A stretch of 64,000 nucleotides of DNA. It comes from Neocallimastix lanati (nom. inval.). Lineage: Eukaryota > Neocallimastigomycota > Neocallimastigomycetes > Neocallimastigales > Neocallimastigaceae. A program made the translations under genes and the position numbers. The stretch is taken from positions 1,376,001 to 1,440,000 of the forward strand of contig JACVTC010000014.1 of the NCBI GenBank assembly GCA_016946835.1, read 5' to 3'. Shown piece by piece: positions 35,414 to 45,664 of the stretch (its first letter is position 1; each line of letters begins with the position of its first letter). Under the pieces are notes generated by a model. The model made no database searches. It was not told the DNA's origin and saw only the letters and a list, made by a program, of their open reading frames with translations.

Positions 35414-37858
35414 TTTAATTTTTTTTACTTTATAATAAATTGATTAATTAAATTTTTAAAAGAAAATATAAAATTAGTTCATTAAATTATTAAATAATAA
35501 GAAGAAATTTTGAGATTATCTATATAAATTTCAAGTGTAAATTTATATTTGAAAAAAAATAAAAAAAAAAAAAAATTTTATATATATAATGTTTATTTGT
35601 AATGGGTTAATATAATCTATTTACTTTTATACAATTTTCACATTAATAGTTGTGATATCACATGTTTGATTAAAAAATATTAATCATAATTATTTAATTA
35701 GGAAAAGGGAAATTTTAAAGAGTTTTATAAGTAATATATATTGATTATCAAAAAAATTACTGGCCATTTTATTTAATTACTTTTTAATAAGAATTATTAT
35801 TAAACTATTTAAAGTTTTTTTTTTTTAATATATTAATATATATATATTAATAATAATATATGAACATTCTTAATTTTTTATTATTAAAAAAAAAAATTTT
35901 TTTTTACTATAATGAAAACTTTTAAATAATTTAATTATATATAATAAAATTAAAAAGAAAATATTTGATAATTATTAAAAAAAAATATTTTACATTCCAT
36001 AATAAAATATTATATATATAGTTATATATATAAAAAAAAAATATTAAAGATTTAATTAAAAAATAAATATTAAATTCTATTTATATATTCTATTTATATA
36101 TTTTGTTATTACAATAAAAAGATTTTTAATGCTTTTTTCCAAAATGAAAAAAATTTAAAAAAAAAAAAAAGAAATATAACATAAAAATAAAAAAAAAAAT
36201 AAAAAAAGCAATAATATTAGTATAATTATAATTTATAATAATAAATTTTTATTATATAATTTTAGATAAGTTTTTTTTTGAACATTTTTAAATAAAATAA
36301 AATAAAAGCTCAAATAAAAAAATTAAAAGCAAATTAATACGTAAAAAATTTTTTAATATTTAATATAGTACATCTCTTATTAATTTACATATACCCAATT
36401 GTCAACCATTTAATTAAAAAAAAAAAAAAAAAAAAAAATATAACATAAAAATAAAAAAAAAAATAAAAAAAGCAATAATATTAGTATAATTATAATTTAT
36501 AATAATAAATTTTTATTATATAATTTTAGATAAGTTTTTTTTTGAACATTTTTAAATAAAATAAAATAAAAGCTCAAATAAAAAAATTAAAAGCAAATTA
36601 ATACGTAAAAAATTTTTTAATATTTAATATAGTACATCTCTTATTAATTTACATATACCCAATTGTCAACCATTTAATTAAAAAAAAAAAAAAAAAAAAA
36701 GTTATTAAAATATAAAGTTTAAACAATTATGAATATAAAAACTTAATATAATATTAAGATTATCGATTTATTAATTCAATGAACAATTTTCATTAAATGT
36801 TACTATATCAAATGTAGCTTTGGATCCTTAATTTTGATAAATTTTATTTAAAAATATATATTAATCAAATGAAGATATAAAGAAATATTATTCAAATTTA
36901 TAAAAGATACCTTCAAAGAACAATTTTTTTTTAAATAAAATATATATATATATTAATAATAAAAATATAAATTTTCTGTTATTAACATGAAAAAATAAAT
37001 AATAATAATAATAATGATTATAAAATAATATATTATAATTATATATATTAACCGAGTTTTTTTTTTATTGAATGTTTGATTTATAATTAATATATAAAAC
37101 TTTAAATTATTATAATTTTAAATATAAAATAATATACTATTTATTAGTTTTTATTTTTAAAACTTTCATAAAAAAAATAGTATTCTTTATAAAATATATA
37201 TATATATATATATTTATTATAACAATTAATATAAAGCATTTACAGAAATGAACATAAAATTTAATATAAATATATATATTTTTTAAATCATATAAAATTT
37301 TATTAAATTTAAAATTTTAATAATTAATATTTTTAAAAAAAAATTGAATTGCTAAAAAATAATTAATATCAATCAAACCATTAAAAAAAATTAATTAAAA
37401 TTTTAATTAATTCTTATATTAACAAATATATAATTTCTTAAATCTATAAATATACAAAAAAAAAATTAATATTTTTTATTCACTTTTTTAGCATTTTTTT
37501 TATTTTACTATTTGGAATAATAATAAATATTGAAATATTAATAGCAAAACATTTTTGCAAATTAATAAACCTTAATTATTATATATACAACAATTCTGTA
37601 CAGTTAGTAAATTGATTAAAAAAAATTTTTTTTTTAGTATATATATACTAATTCTAATTAAAAGAAATTATAAACAAGTATTTTTAATTATTCATTTTAA
37701 AAAATTTAATATTTAAATATTATTATTTAATTCTATATATATATATAACATATAACTTTTCATTGCATCAATTTTTTTTTATTTATTTTATTTTTCATTT
37801 GTATAATTATTATTAAATATTTAATTGTTTAATATAATATTTATCTTAAACAAGAAAA
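35414..37858. other. AT-rich intergenic region between divergent genes
   Basis: 2.4 kb between the Cdt1 start (minus) and the LRR gene start (plus). Contains the 264-bp tandem duplication at 36175-36700 and many A/T runs. No further gene seen. A short upstream exon encoding a signal peptide for the LRR protein would be expected here but I could not find a convincing one. Confidence 0.6.
36175..36700. repeat. Tandem duplication, 264-bp period, two copies
   Basis: Copy 1 starts at TATAACATAAAAAT (36175) and copy 2 at the same string (36439). Both contain AGCAATAATATTAGTATAAT, GATAAGTTTTTTTTTGAAC, AGCAAATTAATACG and TACCCAATTGTCAACC in order, each ending in a poly-A tract. I saw no mismatch apart from poly-A length, so the duplication is recent. 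Confidence 0.92.
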
Positions 37859-38579
37859 ATGACTCAAACTGACTGTGATGCATTAGTTAAAATATTTAAA
37901 GAATTAAAGTATAATTATGTTCACAATTATTCAGGATATTCATGCTGGTATAGTAGATACAGATATTTATTGAATATTTGAATATTTATAAACGCAAACT
38001 AGTGATTAATATATATAATAATTGATTATTTTTACACTAAACTCAACCTTTACTAATAGTACTTTAGAAAATATAAAATGTTCGGATGATTTTTTCATTA
38101 ATAGCATGTAAAAATTATATATGTTGTTATATTATGGTTAATTTACATTAATTTATATTATTATTAACAAATAATATAAATATATAATTATAATTTATTT
38201 TAGAAATTTATCAAACATGAAAGTGGATGAAGAAAAAGATTTTCCAGAATATATAACTAGTCTAATGAACTTAACAGAAATGTAGTTAAAACTATACTTC
38301 TTCACTAATAATATAATAATTTATTAAATGATAATATATATAATAACTAATTATTTATTTTTTTATCTATTATAATATTCAGTAACATAAGCAATAATAA
38401 AGTATGAATTTATAATAAAGTTTAATAACAATATATACTATTACATAAAATAAAAATTTAACATTAATTATTTATTTTGAATTATAATAGAATATAATAA
38501 GTTTTCCTGAATTACAAAATGAGAAATTAGAAAAAATGTAAAGGTTCAATATGTATATTATAAAGTCTAAAGTCTATAA

Positions 38580-38610
<31 letters not shown>

Positions 38611-38612
38611 AA

Positions 38613-38674
<62 letters not shown>

Positions 38675-39110
38675 GTTTTATGAATTAATATAAATATTTA
38701 CATATAGTAATTTAAGTTATACCTCAATTAAGCAAACCTTCCCAAAATGGATATCAAATCAAGAATATCTAAAAGAACTGTAAATTGATCAATTTAACAT
38801 TATACTCTATAAAGTTGAAATTAAATGTTTTCACGCTCATAAGATAATAATAATAATAATAATAATATTTTTATGACATATAAAATATATAGGGATTTAT
38901 CAAATACCTTAATAACAGAAGATAACTCTAATAATGAATATTTATTTAAAGATACATTAGAAAAATGTAATCTTCAAAATACCCCTTTATGTAACAATAT
39001 ATTAAATAATGAAATTACAAATTCTTCATTACCAAAACTATGTTTAAATTCTTGTGGTAAGTATTATATGATTTACATATAAATTGTGGATTTTAAAATT
39101 TAAATTGTAT

Positions 39111-39161
<51 letters not shown>

Positions 39162-41144
39162 ATTAAATTTTAATTTTTATTTAATAACATAAAAATATAG
39201 GTGTAATTTCAAGTACTGAAAAATTAAAAGATGAAAATATTAGTAATAATAATATTGACATAACTTCAATTAACTCATCAATAAGTACAATTTCTGTAGA
39301 TAATCCATCAAAAACAGAAAAAAAATCAAATAATTCTTCTTCTCAAATAATAATAGTTTTATCAATAAGTGCCTTAATATTATTAATTGTATGTATTGTA
39401 ATAACATATAGATGTTGTTGTAAAAAGAAATATCAAAAAACTTCAAAATTTACATCAAATATTAAAAATGAAAACGATCCCTCTTTTAAAAAATTCTTCC
39501 CGTTTACTACATTTAAAAATGCTGATATGAAAACAAAAGAATATGATCATGATAAAACTCTGATGGATAATTATAACTTTATGACGTTTGATGTAGATGA
39601 ATATGCTGTAAATAATAGAAATAGTATTAATAATAATAATAATACTATGTATAATAATACAGAAAATAACAATGAAAATAAAAAGAGCAGTTTCTTTAAA
39701 AATGTAAAAGATATATGTCATGAGATTAATCAAATTAATTTTATATTATTTATTGATTCATTATTAAGTATTACCGAAGCATTTAAGAATAATAAAAATA
39801 GAAATACAAAAAAAACAAAAAATAGTAAAGGTAAAATGAATGAAAATATACCTTTTAGTAATGTTAATATTAATATTTATAATGATGACGTTCCTCTTAA
39901 TAATATAGCAAGTTGTAGTTATGATTTAAATAGTAAAGTTAATAATAGTAAAAATGAAAATATAAATTATGACATAAACAATAACATTTCCACATGTCCC
40001 ACAAATAATCCAGGATATAAAAATAAAAAATATAAATTTGCTTCTAATTATGAAAAAAGTAATGACATTGAATCCTATAAAGATATTAATAATGAAAAAA
40101 TGACTAATATAATTGGTAAAAGTAATATCAGTAATTATTCATTAAATAATTTACCTAAAGAGGATTCTCCAAAAATATGGAGTTTTAGTCCTTCCTCAGA
40201 CAGTAATAATAATAAAGAAAAATATTTGAATGGTATTGATTATACTAATATTCATAGTATTAATACTAATGGTAAAAAATTAGATGAATCATCTAAAACT
40301 CTCTTCAATAATAATCGGGAACCAAAAAAAACAAATAATAATTTTGATACTATTTCTCAAAACTATGATATTTCCCATAGTAATTCAATTAGTAGCGGAA
40401 ACTTTAGAATATCTGGAATTACAGATAATTGTATTCCAAAACTAGATGATGGCATAAAAAAGAATAATGTATATAGATTATCAGAGCCGATAATTAATTA
40501 TAATAAAAGTATGAATCATAATTCCTTATTATCATTTAATGAAAATTATCAAAATAATATCTATGATGAAAGTGATGAAAACATTAGTATAGATCATGAT
40601 GAAAGCAATGAATACATTAGTATAAATCATGATGAAAGCAATGAAAATAATACTGTTAGTCATGATGAAAGAAATGATTTAGTTAATAAAAATATTAATA
40701 ATGAACCAAATGAATCATCATTTATGTCAAATTCAACAAAAGATACAGGAATTAGTAATTTAGGTAAAAGAATTTCAGGATTTTTATCATTAAGTTTTAA
40801 TAAGCATAGTTCATATATTACTGAATCAATAAGTGATAGTTTTTTCGATTCAAAAAACATAATATATGAAGAAGATAGTGAAAGATTATTATCTGAGCAA
40901 GGAAGTGAAATTGATTCTGAATTAATTATACGACAAAACTCCACAATGATGAGCTATAAAAATCCTATGACAGAATTAATGAATAAAGAAATTATTTCAG
41001 AACCTCTTATAGAACATTCTAATAGTACTAGCGAATCTATTAATACTTGGAACAGTAAAATTGATTCTATTTTAAATATGTATTTTTCAAATAATACATA
41101 TAATGGAACAGAATTAGATGAAAAATATATATTTACAACTAACA

Positions 41145-41175
<31 letters not shown>

Positions 41176-42490
41176 TACGAATTCAAATCAAGATAAAGTA
41201 AATTATAATAAAATATCTTTTATTAGTGAATTTAAAAATAAACTATTAAATCATAATTCCATGGATTCTAATAAATTTTCATTAATTAGAAAAAAATTAG
41301 AAAAAAATAATGAACCTCTGAATAAAACCAACAATGAGGTAGATAAAAATAATGAAAAAATTGTTTTCAATAAGAATAATCCTTTCATAAATGATATAAA
41401 GAAAAATAATAATTATAACAGTAACAATAATAATGAGAATAGCAATGACAATGACAATGGCATAGATATTAACAATGAAAATGATAATTATGATAAAGTA
41501 AATGAAGAAAATGAAAATAATGATAATTCAACAAATACGGATTTAGCGAATACAAGTAGTTATTATAGTTGTAAGGAATCATTAAATAGAGATAGTTTGT
41601 TAAATCAAAGTAATGAATTTTTAAAAAATGAAAATGATATAGCAAATAATTTTGAAGATAGTAATAATATCTTAGATAATAATAATAATAATAATTATAA
41701 TCAACAATTTATATTTTCATCTAATAATTGTAACCAAATTAATGTTACTGTTATGCATGTCAACTTAAACAATAAGAATCAGCAATATAAAGATGAAAGT
41801 AGTGAACCGGATATCAATCTACAAAATAATATATTAGAAAATGAAGAAACTATTATTTTAAGTAAAAGGAAATCAGATAATAATCAATTAATCATTCCCA
41901 GAAAAAGTAGTAAAAGAATTTCTAATAGACAAAGTAATTCTAATTATATTAGTGAAATAAATATTAATAGAAATATTAATGATAAAATTAAAAAAATTCC
42001 TATAAGAACTTCATCAATTAATTATATTCAAAGAGGATTTGTAAATGAAAATAGTAAAGAATTCTTAAATTCAAATTCTTCAAAATATATTTCATATTGG
42101 AATTATGAATCCTTAATGAGCGATGAATTAGACCTATTTGTAGGTGATATTATTGATGCAATTAAAGTATTTGATGATGGTAAGAAAATAAAATATATAT
42201 ATATTATTGATATTATTATTCTAAATATATATTCATTTTCAAGTAATAATTATAAAAGAACAGAATTTATAAATTTAAATAAAGAAAAAAAATAAAATAA
42301 AATAAAATAAAATAAAATAAATATAAATATAAATATAAATATAAATATAAATATAAATATAAATATAAAAATTAATATTTATTAATTATATATATTAATT
42401 TGTTAATTAGGTTGGATATATGGAAGAAATAATAGAACAAATAAAAATGGTGTAATTCCGTTATGTTTACTTTCAGAATTAAGATATTAA
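37859..42490 (+). CDS. Leucine-rich-repeat / transmembrane / SH3 receptor-like protein
   Basis: Nine exons: 37859..37947, 38060..38107, 38204..38281, 38383..38401 (19 nt), 38491..38537, 38708..38779, 38893..39056, 39201..42179 and 42411..42490. All introns are GT..AG, frame kept, 1191 aa. The N-terminus (TDCDALVKIF ... YSGYSCC) resembles the Cys-containing cap of LRR proteins. LRR-like units follow with the pattern INLSN..., FPEYITSLMNLTEI, NLSYTSIKQTFPKWI, DLSNT, then a Cys-containing C-cap (about 140-172). A Ser/Asn stalk leads to one TM helix at about 221-243 (QIIIVLSISALILLIVCIVI) and a basic CCCKKK stop-transfer. The cytoplasmic part is about 890 residues, Asn-rich and disordered, with HDESNE repeats. 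The C-terminus is an SH3 domain (about 1136-1191: DELDLFVGDII, DDGWIYG, NGVIPLCLL) split by the last intron. No signal peptide follows the chosen ATG, and an in-frame stop lies just upstream, so a missing 5' exon is possible. Ligand unknown. Confidence 0.83.
38582..38674. repeat. (AAAT)n then (AAT)n microsatellite in an intron of the LRR gene
   Basis: Tetranucleotide units to about 38613 followed by about 19 AAT units, inside the intron 38538-38707. Confidence 0.85.
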
Positions 42491-42678
42491 ATATATATAT
42501 ATTAAATAATTATAATACTATATTTATTATAAAAATATATATTTTTAATATTTGTATATAATATATAATTACAAGTTTTTGATATTTTTCTTTTTAATTT
42601 ATATTTTATTTATATTTATTTATTCATTTTCTACCTAAATACCTAAATCTTTTTTATAAAAAAAAAAAAAAAAAATTA

Positions 42679-42725
<47 letters not shown>

Positions 42726-42770
42726 ATATTACTATATTAATCTTCAAATAATTTTGTTTTTTGATTCTTT

Positions 42771-42809
<39 letters not shown>

Positions 42810-42905
42810 CTTTTAATTTATAATCAAGGTCAATTAATACAAATTGTTTTTTTAATATTTTATTAAAAAAATTAATTCTATTTATAAAATTATCAATTGT
42901 TCTTT

Positions 42906-42950
<45 letters not shown>

Positions 42951-43336
42951 ATATAAATAATATATAATATATAAATAAATAATATTACTAATAATAATAA
43001 TAATAATACATATAATAAAAAAAAAAATTAAAATAAAATTTAAAATCAAAAATCAAAAGTTTTATAAAAAAAAACAATACATTTTGGTTTAATAGTATCA
43101 AAAGAGTATTAATAAAATATATATAATTTTATTATTAATATTTAATTTTCATTAATAATTAATAATTATTCTATTATGTAAATATAAATAATTGTATATA
43201 ATAATATTTTTTTAAAATTATTTTATGTTTGAAAAGTTTCATTCTTTAATGAAATAAATTATATTAACATTGATTAATAAATGTATAATTTCATAAACAT
43301 AATTGTTTAGTTATATTGTTTTAAGAGCTTTTTTAT
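42491..43336. other. AT-rich intergenic DNA
   Basis: Holds (TTA)n at about 42679-42724, (TTTA)n at about 42772-42810 and a poly-A run at about 42914-42948. No gene seen. Confidence 0.65.
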
Positions 43337-43624
43337 GGGTGTGGGGCATTTCGCCAAATTGCATTTTGCCAGATTGCATTTCGCCAATTTTTTTGAAAGC
43401 ATGTGGCGTATTAAAAAAATGTGGCATTTCGCCAAATTGAAAATTATTAAATAAATAAATAAATCAATAAATAAAATTAAATATTATTAATATCACATAA
43501 AAACAATTTTAAAAAAAATATATTTTGAATTAATATTTATTTATTTATTCATTTATTTATATCAATACTCTACTTGTCGAAATGCAACCTGGCGAAAAGC
43601 AACTTGGGGAAATGCAACTCTCCC
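43337..43624. mobile_element. Short TIR element 1 (288 bp), 9-bp target-site duplication
   Basis: Begins GGGTGTGGGGCATTTCGCC and ends GGGGAAATGCAACTCTCCC. It is flanked on both sides by a perfect 9-bp repeat CTTTTTTAT (43328-43336 and 43625-43633). Both terminal regions are made of about 15-bp subrepeats around GCATTTCGCCAAATT, in opposite orientation at the two ends. The middle is A/T only and non-coding. TIRs, 9-bp duplications and no ORF describe a non-autonomous DNA transposon; duplications of 9 bp are typical of Mutator-like elements and also occur with Merlin. Confidence 0.88.
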
Positions 43625-43763
43625 CTTTTTTATATTCTATAATTAATAAATAAATTTTCATAAATAATTTTTTTTATTATTAATATTGCTAATAAATTTT
43701 ATTTGGGTTAGGATTTAATATAAATATAATTTTTAAAGGTTAGATTTTTATGTGATTACAAAG

Positions 43764-44588
43764 GGGAGAGTTGCATTTCCCCAAATTGCATTTCGCCAGG
43801 TTGCATTTCGCCAAGTGGCGTAGTATTAAAATGTTGCATTTCGACAAGTAGAATATTGATATAAATAAATGAATAAATAAATAAATATTAATTCAAAATA
43901 TATTTTTTTTAAAATTATTTTTATGCAATATTAATAATATTTAATTTTATTTATTGATTTATTTGTTTATTTAATAATTTTCAATTTGGCGAAATGCCAC
44001 ATTTTTTTAATACGCCACATGCTTTCAAAAAAATTGGCGAAATGCAATCTGGCGAAATGCAATTTGGCGAATTAAAAATTATTAAATAAATAAATAAATC
44101 AATAAATAAAATTAAATATTATGGGAGAGTTGCATTTCCCCAAATTGCATTTCGCCAGATTGCATTTCGCCAAGTGGCGTAGTATTAAAATGTTGCATTT
44201 CCCCAAGTTGCATTTCCCCAAGTTGCTTTTCGCCAGGTTGCATTTTGACAAGTAGAATATTGATAAAAATAAATGAATAAATAAATAAATATTAATTCAA
44301 AATATATTTTTTTTAAAATTGTTTTTATGTGATATTAATAATATTTAATTTTATTTATTGATTTATTTATTTATTTAATAATTTTCAATTTGGCGAAATG
44401 CCACATTTTTTTAATACGCCACATGGTTTCAAAAAAATTGGCGAAATGCCCCACACCCAAATATTATTAATATCGCATAAAAACAATTTTAAAAAAAATT
44501 ATTTTGAATTAATATTTATTTATTTATTCATTTATTTATATCAATACACCACTTGTCGAAATGCAACCTGGGGAAATGCAACTCTCCC
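43764..44588. mobile_element. Composite foldback: TIR element 2 joined to element 4, interrupted by element 3
   Basis: 43764-44070 is a reverse-oriented copy of element 1 starting GGGAGAGTTGC and missing its last roughly 14 bp. It runs straight into the interior of a forward copy (44071-44122, continuing at 44459-44588 and ending AACTCTCCC) that lacks its left TIR. The forward copy is cut in two by element 3. The outermost ends are inverted repeats, but the flanks (ATTACAAAG, TATTATTAG) are not duplicates, so this looks like recombination between two inserted elements rather than one transposition. Confidence 0.8.
44123..44458. mobile_element. Short TIR element 3 (336 bp), nested, 9-bp target-site duplication
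   Basis: Begins GGGAGAGTTGCATTTCCCC and ends GAAATGCCCCACACCC, the reverse orientation of element 1. It is flanked by perfect AAATATTAT copies (44114-44122 and 44459-44467). The intact element 1 has AAATATTAT only once at the matching interior position (about 43480-43488), proving insertion into a relative. It carries two extra GTTGCATTTCCCCAA subrepeats compared with element 2. Confidence 0.92.
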
Positions 44589-44846
44589 TATTATTAGAAT
44601 GAAATAAAGTACAAAAGAAACTTTATAGTTAATGATAAATGATGAATTTTTAATCTTTTTTAGTTGGTATTTTTACTTTTTAATGCTATTATTTTTAATT
44701 TCTTACATTATTTAAAAAAGGAAAAAAATACATATCATAATTTTAGTTTTATTTTATATATATATGTATAAAATAATATATATATATATATTTTTCCTTC
44801 TTATAAAAAAAGGCAAATTTATTTAAAAAAATAATAATAATAATGA

Positions 44847-44895
<49 letters not shown>

Positions 44896-45664
44896 AATTA
44901 ATTAATTAATTAATTTTAAAAATAATAATAAAATGATAAAAAAAACTTGAGAATTCTCATTTTTTTTTTATTACTTGTAATTACAAATATTAATATTAAA
45001 ATAATAATAAAAATATCATATGATGACCATTAATAATAGTAATAAACTATAACAAATAACAATAATATGCAATAATAAAAAATAAATAATAAAAATAATA
45101 AAAAATCATTACATTATATCTTTAAATTATTAAATGTTTTGTTCTTAAAATTTTAAATTTATTTTAATTATTAACTGACAAAATTATTTTTTATTGGCAA
45201 TAGTATTAATATGAGTATTTGTATTTTTAAAAACAATTTTTTTCTTTTTAATGTTAAGTATTTATGTTAAGCTAAAAATAATTAATAATGAATTAAAAAT
45301 TTATAAAGATAACAATAGTAATAACAATAGTAATAAAAATAAAAATAAAAATAAAAAAATAAAATAAAAATAAAAATAAAAAATAAAAAAATAAAATAAA
45401 ATAAAAATAAAAATAAAATATATATATATATAATAGCGCTTATATATATATATATTATTATGATTACTTTTTAGTGACTTTTATTGATTATTGCAGATTA
45501 ATATACATATTGCATTAGATGAATATATTATTTATTATTTTTATTAATAATTACTTAATTATAGATATTTATATTTATTTATTGATATTAATATTTATTT
45601 ATTAAATTTCTTAATTTTTTTATTTTTTTTTTAATTTTTTTTTTTATTTTTTTATATATTGTAT
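44589..45664. other. AT-rich intergenic DNA
   Basis: (AAAT)n at about 44850-44892, (TTAA)n just after it and A-rich (AAAAT)n at about 45335-45418. It lies downstream of the convergent minus-strand transporter gene. No gene seen. Confidence 0.65.

Noticed and set aside
43340-44240. Regular short repeats that could be taken for a CRISPR array
   Set aside because: Units are contiguous, about 15 bp, occur in both orientations and lie in transposon termini of a eukaryotic genome; there are no spacers.
44398-44607. Apparent 69-codon gene with Thr/His-rich start
   Set aside because: Lies entirely in TIR elements 3 and 4; the frame is chance.
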